64,000 bases of DNA, taken from NCBI GenBank assembly GCA_050084985.1, contig JBITNC010000001.1, forward strand, positions 108,128,001 to 108,192,000, written 5' to 3'. This document shows, in pieces, positions 22,561-34,900 of the stretch (positions are counted from its first letter, which is position 1; each line of letters starts with the position of its first letter). A model generated the notes under the pieces. That model made no database searches and was not told the origin of the DNA. It was given only the letters and a program-made list of their open reading frames with translations. Origin of the DNA: Nageia nagi (taxonomy: Eukaryota > Pinophyta). Made by a program: the position numbers and the translations under genes.

Positions 22561-23760
22561 AAATATTTAAACCATAGGTTTCAAAAATAATTTAATCGAA
22601 TGAGTGACTCTTTATCACATTAATTTTGGTATGAATCATTTCACATACATTACTAATGAACTGAGTAGGGTTTTATAATTGAGATAGAATCGAAGCTTGA
22701 GGGTTTTAAAACTAACCATCGAGAGATGAAATCCGAGCACAAGGATTTAAAATGCATGATGCAGACACATTTTCAATGGCACAATAATCTCAAGATAAGC
22801 ACAAATAGATACATTTAAAGGGGAGGTCAATTTTTTGATGAAATGCCTCATCAAAATGCAATTTGATAGAATGCAATGATGGGAGATTATGCAAGCGATG
22901 AGTAGTCAAGAAGTTTTTGACAAACTACAAGAAGCAAACTTTCATAGAGTGCAACATGAAAAATCCATATGCAAAAAAAAACCTAGGATATGCCTGAACA
23001 TTCATGCACTACCAAATGAAAAAATAGAGCTCAGTAATTGGAAACCTACCTGGTATTGAGCTTCATTACTCATCTGAGAACTTCTTGCAACATCCACATA
23101 TGAGCATGCATAGAAACAATGCAAATAGGAATAACATTTCATTTTATTTAAATGGACTTAATTAAACTTCATTTAATGTACTATACATAGTTCGATTAAC
23201 CCAGCAATCTTTCACACATGTTAAACCACATATTAGAGGTTAATCAACCTATGTATAGCTTTTAATTGAAGTTCGATTAACCTCCACATTAATGAATGTG
23301 TGTACGATGGTTTGCACCCGTTCAAATTGAGGCAAGATGATATAACGTATAGGTTAATCAACTTACGTATAAACCACAAATACAATTCGATTAACTAAGG
23401 CCATTAATAATGTATTTGATATACATTTAAGGGGAAGAACTTGATATAATGAGGTTAATCAAGCATCGTCCATATCGAGGTTAATTGAACGATGCTTAAC
23501 TTGCACATCAATACCACACGTTAATCATTATCAAAAGTTAATCAAATACTAATTAATCTTGCATAATCGAGAAGTGTTTACACCAAACTAATCAAACGAC
23601 ATTTCTAAAGAGGTTAATCGAATGTTATACATAAAGTTTGATTAAACCAAGATGAACATGGAGGATACCATACCATGATGGGCATGACCCGACGATCCAT
23701 GTGCATGAAATATTAAACGAAATACATTTAATAGAAGTTTGCATAATCCATGGCATGGCT
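22560..23760. repeat. Dispersed GGTTAATCRA / TTCGATTAACC motif cluster
   Basis: Within 23180-23660 the short motif GTTAATC(A/G)A, or its reverse complement, recurs about ten times in both orientations. One neighbouring pair is bracketed by CTATACATAG and CTATGTATAG. No ORF overlaps it. It could be a degenerate repeat family or a binding-site cluster. Confidence 0.5.
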
Positions 23761-24343
23761 CATCAAATCATGCATGCATACCGATGGAACATGATGTTAG
23801 AGTAGAGGGAGTTCTACAAGCTAGATAAACTCTTAAGGCTAGATAGCCAACGCCTTTATTAATTTGGGTAAAATCCAAGAAATGTCACCTACCTAGGTGC
23901 CCATAGATATGTACCTCTACCAAGCCTACCAAATGCCATTTCATATCTAAAATAATCAAACACAATGGATTTTTATGAAAATTCAACGTGTCATAAATCA
24001 AAACAATGGGTGTCATATCACGACAAGCTTACCAAGGAGTTTTAACAAATTTTGTAGCAAATATTCTTACTAGGCTTTTTTAGTTCACAGCAAAGACTCT
24101 TTTAAGGACCTTTTTACTTCGAACCTTCACTGTAGCTATGGATCCCTGAATTCACGAGCACATATTCAAAATTGATATTCGTCAACCATTAAACCATGAC
24201 ATTAATTTGGAAGACAACTACCAAATGAAAATACCATATGAACTCTAGAAACAAAATATTATTCTACTGTAATGATTCACAACTAGGGGAATTATCCTCA
24301 ACATAGATGAATCTGACAAAGCACACAACATTAAATTGTATCA
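23760..24343. other. Spacer without a recognisable gene
   Basis: No coding similarity, tandem repeat or terminal motif was recognised up to the start of the next LTR. Confidence 0.6.
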
Positions 24344-24748
24344 TATTATGATGCTACAAATATGAAAGGAAAATATTGTAGAAATGTAACGAATATCAAT
24401 TTGAAATAAGAAAATGACAACTAATCTAGTGGAAATAACAAAGCATGCATTGATAAATAGCACAAGAAATAACAACAATAAGTATATAAAGATAGGATTT
24501 TACTGAATAGTAACAGAATCATAGGCTGCTTCGAGGGGGCTACCTCCTTACAACTCGAAAAGTGAAAATAATGTTCAAGATACCTTTTTTCCACACACTT
24601 CTACCAATTTATAATATACTAACCCTAATCCTAATAGTCATGCAAAATCGAGCCCCGCACTTACAATCACAATATTATGATTTACATTATAGGTCGACAA
24701 TTTAATACTAATACTAACATTAAAATGTTAAGATGTGGGATCCTAACA
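24344..24748 (-). repeat. Chromovirus-like 3' LTR
   Basis: This is homologous to 29860-30261 over its full length and shares GATGCTACAAATATGAAAG. It is downstream of the coding region in element orientation. The outermost base pair is mutated (TATTA in place of TGTTA). Confidence 0.9.
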
Positions 24749-24751
24749 TTC

Positions 24752-25815
24752 CACCCCTCTTGGGATGAAGCTTTGTCCTCAAAGCTTGAAGTGTGGAAAT
24801 TGTTGCTATAGCTGATGAAGTATTTCCCATGTTACATCTTCTAGTGCCATGCCTTACCACTGCACAAGAACTTCTATGATAGAGCGGTTACAAAACTACC
24901 ATGAACATTGATTCATAACTACCTTAGGTACAACTACCATTGATCCATCCTTCGCTAACTCAAGTACTTGTGTCTAAACCCAAACCTTCAATCCAACCAC
25001 TTTCTTAAGACTAGAGACATGAAACACTGGGTGAATCTTGGAAGAAGCAGGAAGCTTTAGTTTATATGCAGCTAGGCCAATGCATTGTAACACCTTGTGG
25101 GACTATAAAACTTTGGGGCCAATTTTTGAAAGCCTTTTATTTTTAAGGCTCTCTGGTGATAAGGTTGCAGCCTCAAAAAGACCATGTCATCTACTTGGAA
25201 CTCCCTTTCGACACATTGCTAATCAGCCTGTTGTTTCATATGGTGTTGGGCTATCTGAAGGTTATCCTTAAGCAAAAGAAGAATATCATCTCAAGTAACT
25301 AAAGCTAAGTCAATTGCCTAAACTTTACTAGTACCTGCAACATACGAGGTGACTGTTGGTGGGGCTTGACCATCACTACTTCATAAGGGATCATCTTGCT
25401 GGTAGAATGATAAGATGTATTATACCACCACTCAGCCAAGTGAAGCCATCGTACCCAATGCACAGGTTGTGATGAAGCAAAATAATGCAAATATGTTTCC
25501 AAATATTTGTTGACAATTTTAGTCTGACCATCAGTTTGCGAGTGTTATGCTAAGCTCATGTTTAGTTGAGTTCCTCATAGTTTGAAAAGCTCTTGCCAAA
25601 AATGGCTTGTAAAAATGGGATCACAATCACTAAAAATTGTCTCTGGCATGCAATGTAGTTTAAAAATTGTATCCAAAAATAATTGTGCCACTATCACTGC
25701 CTTGTAGGGATGAGCCAATGAACCAAAATGAGCATATTTGGATAACCGATCAACCACCACTAGCATAGCTGATTTACCATTGGATTTAGGAAGGCCTTCA
25801 ATGAAATCCATTGAG
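24752..25815 (-). pseudogene. gypsy integrase with chromodomain-like C-terminus
   Basis: The integrase core at 25811-25575 reads MDFIEGLPKSNGKSAMLVVV and ends in TIFSDCDPIFTSHFW, giving the first two catalytic Asp positions. The next part (25502-25305) has VRWLHLAEWWYNTSYHST. Near 25010-24760 the minus strand gives VFHVSSLKK and later EVLVQW, MALEDVTWE and QQFPHFKL. That is the pattern of the chromodomain-type tail of chromovirus integrases, which steers insertion to particular chromatin. Several stops interrupt the stretch. Confidence 0.75.
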
Positions 25816-26494
25816 ATATCGATCTATGTATGAGTAGGTATGGGAAGAGGTTGAAGGAGTCCTGGAGTACCCACTGTCTCACCTTTTTGTCATTGACACA
25901 CATCACAAGCTACCACAAACTACTTGATATCCAATTTCATGCCTACCCAATAGAATGATCGTGCCACCCTCTTATAAGTTTTCAAAAATCCATCATGTCT
26001 TGATGTAGGTGTGGAATGCAACTTGACAAGTATTTTTTATTTACATTTTGAAGGAGATGGTAACAAAATTCGGCCTTTGAATCTCAAAATACCATCATGC
26101 CATATGTGGTGTGGTTTACTTGTGGGATCTTGAGTGATTTTTTTTAACAATTCTTGGGTGGAGCTATCCTCTACCCACTTTTGTTTAACTTTATCCAACC
26201 ATTAAGGAATAGGAGATGAAAGAGCTTGCAGTGCTATTTGATCTTCAAATTTTCTAGACAGAGCATCAACCACATTCTCTTTACCTTTACGGTATACTAT
26301 CTCATAATCATACCCCAGTAGTTTGGTCACCCATTTTTGTTGCTTAGGCCTAAAAATACGTTGCTTTGAAAATTTTCAAACTATGATGATTCGTGAGGAT
26401 GATGAAATGGCAACCAATGAGATATGGTCTCCAGCATTGAACTGCATGAATGATGGCAAGCATTTCTTTTTCATAAGTGGATTTACCCAAATTT

Positions 26495-27420
26495 TTACCA
26501 GAGTGCTCTACTAGTGAACATCAAGGGACGCCCCTCCTGCATCAATACTACCCCGATTCCTACTTCACAAGCATCACTTTCTATCACAAAGGTTTTAGAA
26601 AAAACTGGCATTGCTAATACCAAGGTGGTACACATCGCATCTTTGAGCTTAAGGAAAGCTGCCTCAGCTTGAGGGGACCATTGGAATGCATTCTTTTTCA
26701 ACATGGTTAAAGGTGCTGCAATCTTACCATAATCTTTCACAAATTTCTTATAATAACCTATCAACCCCAAGAATCCTCGAAGACTTTTTAAAGATGTAGG
26801 AATAGACCAATTTTGCATGTCAGTAATCTTTTGTGGATCCACCTTAACTCCCGCTTCGGATATAATATAGCCTAAGTAGTCAATTTCCCTCTTATCGAAT
26901 TGACATTTTGATTTTTTTGCATATAACCGATGTTCTTTCAAAATTTGTAAGGTTTGGTCAACATGTGCCACATGTTCTTGCCATGTCTTACTGTAGATCA
27001 AGATATCATCAAAGAAAACTAAAATGAACTTCCTGAGGAATGGACAAAACACCTAATTCATTAAACTTTGAAATGTGGATGGAACATTTGTGAGGCTAAA
27101 AGGCATGACCAAGAACTCATAATGGCTCTTATGGGTGCAAAATGCAGTTTTTGGTATATCCTCCTCCTTGAGGCGAATTTGGTGATACCTAAATCACAGG
27201 TTCAACTTGGAAAAATATCTTGCCCCATGCAATTCATCCAATAATTCATCAATGATCGATATGAGAAATTTATCCTTGATGGTAATTTTATTAAAGGCCT
27301 TGAAATCCACACACATATGCCATGAACCATCTTTCTTACGAACCAATATAATTGGAGAAGAATATGGGCTTATGTTAGGTTGGATTACTCTTGCATCCAA
27401 CAGTTCCTGAACCAATTTTT
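26495..27420 (-). pseudogene. gypsy reverse transcriptase and RNase H
   Basis: RT begins VQELLDARVIQPNISPYSSP, then VRKKDGSWHMCVDF and the chromovirus-type IIDELLDELHGARYFSKLNL. After a stop it continues with the catalytic LVFFDDILIYS, intact. RNase H connection and core follow (RGFLGLIGYYKKFVKDYGKI, then FVIESDACEVGIGVVLMQEG), stopping near 26495. Stops at 27193 and 27053 lie inside RT. The frame differs from gag and integrase. Confidence 0.88.
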
Positions 27421-27983
27421 CAATTTCATTTTTTTGTAAATAAGGATACCGATAAGGATAAATGTTTGGTGGGTGATTCCTGGCATCAACTGAATAGCAT
27501 GATCATGTGATCATTGGGGTGGTAAGCCCGTTGGTTCTTCAAAGGCACGTGCATGCTTACTTAAGATAGGATGCAGATCCTTAGGCTCTGTGACTTCACA
27601 TTCGATGATTGATAAAGAGTATAACTGTGCCAACATCCCCTTTCCAATTTTCCATAGGATCTTTTCCATGCGATGTGAGCTCACAATTTGTAAAGGTCCA
27701 ACCTATAATCCCCTGAGAGTATGCTTTTGTTCATCTATCTTGAAGGTCATCCATAGCTTTGCAAAAATCCACTGCACGATGCCCAAAGTCCCCAACCATT
27801 ACACCTTTAAAACTATATCACATCCCCAGGTGGTAAAACGTACATGTCGCTTTTCAAAGTATAGTGGCCCATGCTCAGTTTGACATTTTGATATGTACCT
27901 TTACATGCTATTTTTCTTCCATTACCAACCATAACTTCAAAATTATTTGTAGGATGGATGTAATAGTTAGCAACCTTAGCCAT

Positions 27984-28316
27984 CTATGGATCAATGAAAT
28001 TATGAGTACTTCTCGAATCTAACAATATTATGAGATAGAGCTTTTTAAAAAACCTTTTGACCTTCATAGTTTGAGGGGTAGTAATTTTTGTCAATGCACT
28101 GTAAGAGATAACCGAAGCCTCCTCATCTAGAATTTCCTCTGTAGCCTCTTCGGGTGCATTGTGATATTCCTCCTCACTAGGAGCATCAGCATCAAGCAAA
28201 TATAACTTTTGTTGAGTACAACGATGACCACGAACAAATTTCTCATCACAGTTATAGCATAAACCTTTCTTTCGATGCTCTTCCATTTCCTCCCACGTTA
28301 ACTTCTTAGTTTGCAT
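27984..28316 (-). pseudogene. gypsy gag zinc knuckle and protease
   Basis: The frame carries CYNCDEKFVRGHRC, a CCHC zinc knuckle. At its end is LLDSRSTHNFID, the chromovirus protease active site with Arg in place of the usual Gly after D-S. An acidic linker lies between. Confidence 0.8.
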
Positions 28317-28344
28317 TGTGCGATTCGGTGGTGGGGCACTTCTG

Positions 28345-28900
28345 TTATTAGAGGAATGAGTAATATTGTGTTTTTGTGAATGGGGGTCTTACATTTCGTC
28401 GATGAGCACTGGCTTTATCTTTAGTGAGCTTTGCCAAAGCAATAACATCCATCATAGTTTTAGGATTAAACATTTTGACCTCTGGTTTAATTTTTTCCTT
28501 TAATCCACTGATAAAACTTGTGAAAAATGCATCATTCAACCCCTCTGTGTGATTTGCCAATTTCTCAAACTGATTTTGGTATTCTTTGACTGTTGTGGTT
28601 TGACGTAACTTGATCAATGCCCTTGTGAAATCTTTATAGTCACTAGAACTAAAACAAATCAATAATTATTGAGTAAATTCATCCCATGAAGGAACAAGAT
28701 GCATTTTTGAGTACCATTGGTGCCATTGGAGAGCCTCACGGTCCAAATGAAAAGTTGCCATGTGCACCTTCAAATCTTCGGAAATTTGGTTCAATGTGAA
28801 ATATTATCCGAACTTATAAATCCAGCCAATGGGATCATCTCCATCAAATCGGGGAAAATCCAATTTGATTGTGCAAGGAAGAATGAAACCACCTTGTTGG
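28345..28900 (-). pseudogene. gypsy gag core
   Basis: Minus-strand translation shows VHMATFHLDREALQWHQWY, then VPSWDEFTQ, and after a stop SSDYKDFTRALIKLRQTTTV and FISGLKEKIKPEV. This is the Retrotrans_gag core of chromoviruses. Stops and a frame change separate it from the zinc knuckle. Confidence 0.8.
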
Positions 28901-28959
28901 CCTTGAAAGTTTTGATGATACCCCTGTGGATTTCCGGACTACCCTGATTGCTATGAACT

Positions 28960-29858
28960 GGATGCATTGTTGGTATGACTGATACTTAGTTGGACATTGT
29001 CACATTTACTGTCAAAGGTTTGTATTTGGGTCTATATTTGTCGGATTTTTGCCTCGAATGTATTGGTAAGTGTATCTGCCATTTGTTAGATCATAATTTG
29101 AAATGTCATCATGGTAGAATCAGTTTATGCTGCTGTTTGGGATCTTGTCTAAGGTGCCATTTTTGGAAATTGCTATTTCTGAAGCTGTTATTTCTGAAAA
29201 TTGCTATTTTTAAAAACTGTCCGAAAAAATGTATGGATGTAATATATAAAAATGATCGACTCGAAAAGATGATCATAATGGGTTAGGTCTCTCGATGATT
29301 TTGGACTTCTGAACTTTTTTTTTTACATGTGGGTTTGTCTACTTTTGTTAATTGTTGAAACGGTACAGATTTTTAGTTATTTAGCTCTAAAGGTTTTGCT
29401 GCCTCTGAACTGCTATTTTTTATGGCTCTAAAAACTTGCATGTCATACATTATGCTTCCCGAATTAAGGTTTTTTATGTGAAAAAATGATTCTAATGTAA
29501 AGATTATCTGCTTTGTAAGCTTGTTTAAACACCCCTCCTATCCAAATTTCACAAGAAAAAAAGCTACGAAGATGGCTTCTATGATAAGTAATTTTCTAAC
29601 GACACTTGCTGGTGCACTACAATTTACAGACGATCAACACAGCTTCCTACCTAATTTCTGTTGATGGCCTAGGTATTGGTGCAAGGATTTTTGCACCACA
29701 CTTTACACAACTTTATGGGCAAGTGTGCTTAGCAAAAAATGACTGATTCTCTTGAATATTTTAAAACGCCCAGTACAAGGTTTCTAACTTAAACTTCTAA
29801 GATCAAAAAAAAATATTTTCTTACAGTAGAATAGCTTTAGAAAGAGCTCTGATACCAA
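28960..29858 (-). other. Leader of the gypsy element
   Basis: This is untranslated sequence between the 5' LTR and gag in element orientation, with short T/A-rich internal repeats around 29150-29220. The primer-binding site occupies 29844-29857 (plus strand GAGCTCTGATACCA). No gene was seen. Confidence 0.6.
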
Positions 29859-29859
29859 A

Positions 29860-30261
29860 TGTTACGATGCTACAAATATGAAAGGGAAATATTGCAGAAA
29901 TGTAACGAATATCGATTTGAAACAAGAAAATGACAATTAATCTAATAGAAATAGAAGAGCATGCATCGATAAATAGAACACAAAATAATAACAATAAACA
30001 AATAAAGATAAGATTATACTGAATAGTAATAGAATCACAAGCTACTTCGAAAGGGCTACCTCCTTACAACTCCAAAAATGAAAATAATATTCAAAATGTC
30101 TTTTTTTACATTTATACCAATTTATAATATATTAACCCTAATCCTAATAGTCATGCAAAATCAGATCTCACCTTTACAATCACATTTTTACAATTTACAA
30201 TATAGAAAGACAATTTAATACTAATACTAACACTAAAATGTTAAGATGTAGAATCCTAACA
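29860..30261 (-). repeat. Chromovirus-like 5' LTR
   Basis: It has plus-strand ends TGTTACG and CCTAACA, with full-length similarity to 24344-24748. It abuts the primer-binding site at 29844-29857. Confidence 0.9.
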
Positions 30262-31640
30262 CATCTTCTTAGAAAGACTTCCTACATGACGCTAGATTCA
30301 AAAATCTCCTTCTGTTTTATGAGGTTGGTGATGAGTTTCTGATGTGAAAACAAGAGTCATGATTAATATCTGAAAACTGGGTAATGGTCATTCAAATGTC
30401 ATTGGTAGGATAGCCTGTAATAGGCCAGATATGAAAGAACTATGGATTCAAAAAACTAAGGAAAGGATGTGCGCTTTCAGAGACTGCAAGAATGAGAAAG
30501 TACCATTGTTTGAATGGAATTAGCCACAAGTTGAGTTAATAAAATAATCTGTTACCAGTAAAACATTTCACCAATATAATTGGAAAATCCTGACAATCCT
30601 GTACGAGTCGTCTTTGCAGTCTCGCGAGTCTTGACACTTTCACAATAGTGCTCTGATGAGATAACATTATGCAATTATTGCTGAGGAAATAAAAATGGAT
30701 ATTTCATTATCTATAAAAATTGAAGATGTGTAGAACACTAAACGAGAACATAAAACTAGCATCGAGATAAAGACAAATCTTTGCAAACAATAATTTACAT
30801 TCATAGTAGCAGATAACACAATTACAGTTCACTACAAAAATCCATGTCCCAGATCTTAACTTCAAGATAATTGGAAAAGTCCTTCACCTAGCTCTTACAA
30901 ACAAAATTGTCCACTTAAAGCCAATGACCAACACTTGAAGTCTAATTATCTTGTCCACCATGCACCAATGCCCATGCCTTTATGCTATCTACTTCCTATG
31001 TGAATTTTTAGTTAAAAACACTAGCCTTTATGCCTTTATACTAAGAAAATTACATTCGTATGTTTGTAGGAACTTTTTAGTAAATAATGAAGATGAAGAT
31101 GCCTCTTGAAATGGCCTTCTGATCATTCAATTGTTCCTTCTATTACAACCAATACATTACCCACATGGCAACATAATATTGTAAACGTGTATTCATGTAA
31201 TCTTAAAGAATACATAGATGATATGCCAGATATTGGTAAAACATAATCAAAAGTCCTATCTGAATCTTCGGCTAAAGCTGCTTTGTAATTTCGTATGAAA
31301 ATGAAAGGGAGTAATAGAGCCATTCAGTACACAAAATAATTACTCCAACGGAAAATAAGAAAGATTCTTCACATTTTAAAGTATGCACTATATGAAGTGA
31401 AAGCCAAATAAATACTCTGCATACATATGCGAAAAGGATCAAATTTTATAATGTCGTATCTTTCTTTCAGTAAAGACAACAAGCAAGTCATAACCACAAA
31501 ACCTGCACTGAAAATTATCTAAAAACAAATGCAAACTATTACAATCCACTTGTCCAAGACTTCAGACCGCAGAATAAGCACATGACATTACGTGAAGAAT
31601 ATATGGTAGGACTTGTATATTAAAAAATTAGTCAGTTGAA
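30262..31640. other. Spacer downstream of ABCF1; no gene seen
   Basis: Only short unsupported ORFs are present, for example 31323-31123 on the minus strand, which shows no known motif. Part may be ABCF1 3' flank. Confidence 0.6.
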
Positions 31641-31649
31641 GAACTTCTA

Positions 31650-31967
31650 CTGACTAATTGGAAGTGATTTCTTTTCAGTCTCAAACATTAAAATCTTACA
31701 ACATAAATATAACCACTACTGCAATGGTTCAATATCATGAGCACTCGCTGTGCTATCGAAATTCAGAACAGCTGGCTCAAAGAAAATGCAAATGAGCGCT
31801 ACATGTGCTACTGAAATTTTGCGCAGCTTGATTAAAGCAAAATAGAAATTCGGTGACTAAGTTCTAGTTCTATGAGGCCATAAACAATTAAGAAGCAGTG
31901 ACCTAAGAGCAACAGAATGCTAATTTCAGCCAAAAATATCTACCTAATCAATACAACAGAATTGCTT
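31650..31967 (-). other. Probable ABCF1 3' untranslated region
   Basis: This is T-rich non-coding sequence following the proposed stop at 31970-31968. The exact polyadenylation point cannot be placed from sequence alone. Confidence 0.4.
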
Positions 31968-34900
31968 TCACCTGCAATGAGGCGTTCCCAAGTCCCTAAA
32001 AAATAAAAATAACCATGATGATAACGTCTCTCCAGAACAAATTTTTAACTAACACATGCAGATGTGTCTAAACGCACTCACAGGCCGGCCTTGGCCTTCA
32101 AATGCCGCTTGAAATCCATAATATCACCTTCCCATCTTGTAACAGTTTTATTTTCACAAACCCATATTTCCTTGGCCACCTGGTTTATGAGCCGAAAATC
32201 ATGGCTAACTAGAACAAGTCCTCCATCCCACTCATTCAGAGCTTCAGCAAGTGAATCAATGGTTTCAATGTCAAGATGATTAGTTGGTTCATCTAGCAGA
32301 AGTAGATGAGGTAGCCTCCAAGCAAGCCATGCAAAAATTACTCGACTTCTCTGCCCATCAGACAAGTTATTCATAGGCATAATTTGGGCTTTCCCTGTCA
32401 GCCCAAATCTGCCTACTGCTGCACGCATCTTTTCTTCCTCGATACCTTGATATTCATGCATCATATATTGCAATGCAGACATTTCCAGATCCAATTTCTC
32501 AGTTAGATGCTGGTGATATTGAGCAATACGGAGATGATTATGTCGCTTTACCATGCCGTCTGAGGGAGCTAGATCACCAGTCATCAGCTTTAGCAATGTA
32601 CTCTTTCCCGCTCCATTTGGACCAACCAGAGCTATTCGTGAATCCAGATCCACTCCAAAATCAATATTCTTGTATATAAAGTTTCCAGGAGTGTATCCAA
32701 AAGTAACCTCCACAAACTGAAGAACTGGCGGAGGAAGCTTCCCAACATCGGTGAAACGAAACACTAAAACTTTATCTCTGACAACTCTTTCTGTAAGACC
32801 TCCTCTTTCCATCTTTGCCAGGGTCTTTTCTTTACTCTGTGCTTGTCTGGCAAGCTTTGCAGAACCATGACCAAACCTAGCTATATATTCCTTCATCGAA
32901 CTTATCTGTTCTTGTTCCCACCTGTACTGCTTCATTTGGTTTTCCTCTAGCTCAGATCGTGTTTGAACATACTGATCATAGTTGCCGGTATACAATTTCA
33001 ATTTTCTATTTTGCATGTGGATTATGTTTGTGCAAACTCCGTTGAGAAAGTCTTGGGAATGGGATACTACAACCAGAATTCGATCAAATTTCTTTAGAGT
33101 TTCCTCCAGCCATACACAAGCTTCAAGATCTGCAATTGGCAAGACCAGAAATTCAACACAAAACTATCAGAAAATAACACTCATTATTATCTAACAATAA
33201 CAAATGTACAACCAAAGACGACATAACTACCGGAACATCCCAAACACAAACCCAAATAGAAGTGAAGTGAACTACACACCAAGATGATTTGTAGGTTCAT
33301 CTAGTAACAAAATCGTAGGGTTCATGAACAACGCCCGGGCCAATGCTATCCGCATACGCCATCCACCAGAAAAATCACGTGTCTTCTTTGCCTGCATTGC
33401 TTTGTTAAATCCTAATCCAAATAAAATTTCAGCAGCTCGCTTTTCTGCTGTTGCAGCATCCAATGCATCTAATCGTTCATATATCCGATCTAGTTGCTCT
33501 CCACCTCCATCATCCTGGACCATATGAATCAGTACATTAGAATCAGATTATTATCTTTGTTTATTGCAATTCTTGATCAAATTCACTTTTAAAACTGGTG
33601 TTTTTTTAACTTTACATAATTCAAATTTAAATACAGAATCAAACTAAAGCACCGGTGGAAAAAATATTTGTGAAATTCCACTATTGTAAACATACTTGGC
33701 CTGCCAGAGCTTCAACTTCTTTCTCAAGCCTAAGCCTCTCTTCATCACAATTCATAACAGCATCAAGCGAAGTCATATCAGTTGCCTCAATCTCCCTGGT
33801 CAAATGATATATGTCCATATGCTCTGGAATAGGAAGTTCCCGACACCCTATGGCTGTAAGTAGAGTAGATTTACCACATCCATTAAGGCCAAGCAATCCA
33901 TAGCGTCTGAAATCCAACAACAAAAACATTGGGTTACAACAACTGTAACCATACCCAATGAGAAAAAACAATGAAAATGAACGTCTATACATCAAGTACC
34001 GTAGTGTGATAAGATAACTACCTTCCATAGTTCAACTCAAGCTCTGAATCAACAACCAGATCATGCCCATGGAATGTCACTGATAAGGATTCTATCTGCC
34101 AAAGGTTGATGAAACAAGAAAGGTATGAATACAGATTCGAGTATCAAACTGACATTTGAACAATACCAACTTTAAGCCCAAAATTTTCAGAAGACATACG
34201 TTTTCTATATTCAAACTTAATTTGTAAGTCATACATATTCAACTACATGATACAATAATATGAACAACACACAAGAAAATTTCAGAACATGCTATGCCAA
34301 CTGTCAAATCTTGCACATGCCATAAAGATATAGTTTCCTACGAAGTAGACATGACAGACAAAACAAATCCAGTATTGTTTGGAATATATCTCGTGATTTA
34401 AACTAAAAACAAATTGCCATTTTGTAACTTCGAAAATATTAACAAATTAAGCTAGTCACAACTTACTGTCAACAATTAGGTTACATCTTCAATTCACTTT
34501 CACATTACCAGGCCTACTAACAAGGTTTTTAACAAGGTATAGAGAGACTACCAAATGTTGCATGCAATATTTTTCCACAAATCTCTAAGTTGCTGCACAT
34601 CATAGGTTTCACTATAAGATTCTTACAGCCACATGACTATTATCCTTCATCTTTGAAACATCTAAAAGACAAATGGAAATTGTCTTTTAAATTTTGTAAA
34701 AACTATCCTGTTGTGCTGGACATAGCTTAGTTTCTCATAATTAGTGCCTTGTATTATATACACTCTAGAATGCCTCAGAAAATGAAAGCGGAATTTAACA
34801 ACGTGAAGTTTACTGATTCTGGCACACATCAATATCACTAGTGCAACTTGACATAGTAAGAAGTGTTAACTTGACATATCAATATCAATATCAGGCTACC

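Larger units (their letters stand above)
24344..30261 (-). mobile_element. Ty3/gypsy chromovirus-like retrotransposon, decayed
   Basis: LTRs of about 400 bp (24344-24748 and 29860-30261) bracket a minus-strand internal region with gag, zinc knuckle, protease, RT, RNase H, integrase and a chromodomain-like end. In element sense the LTR starts TGTTAGGATC and ends ACGTAACA-like. The primer-binding site, TGGTATCAGAGCTC in element sense, sits two bases inside the 5' LTR and matches the 3' end of initiator tRNA-Met. A polypurine tract (AAGAGGGGTGGAA in element sense) abuts the 3' LTR. No matching 5-bp target-site duplication is evident (TATCA versus CATCT). At least two frameshifts and many stops are present. 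Confidence 0.9.

Noticed and set aside
24339-30266. Target-site duplication for the chromovirus-like element
   Set aside because: The flanks TATCA and CATCT do not match; either mutation or rearrangement has removed it, so none is claimed.
31123-31323. 66-codon minus-strand ORF downstream of ABCF1
   Set aside because: It has no recognisable motif and no splice connection to ABCF1; probably chance.
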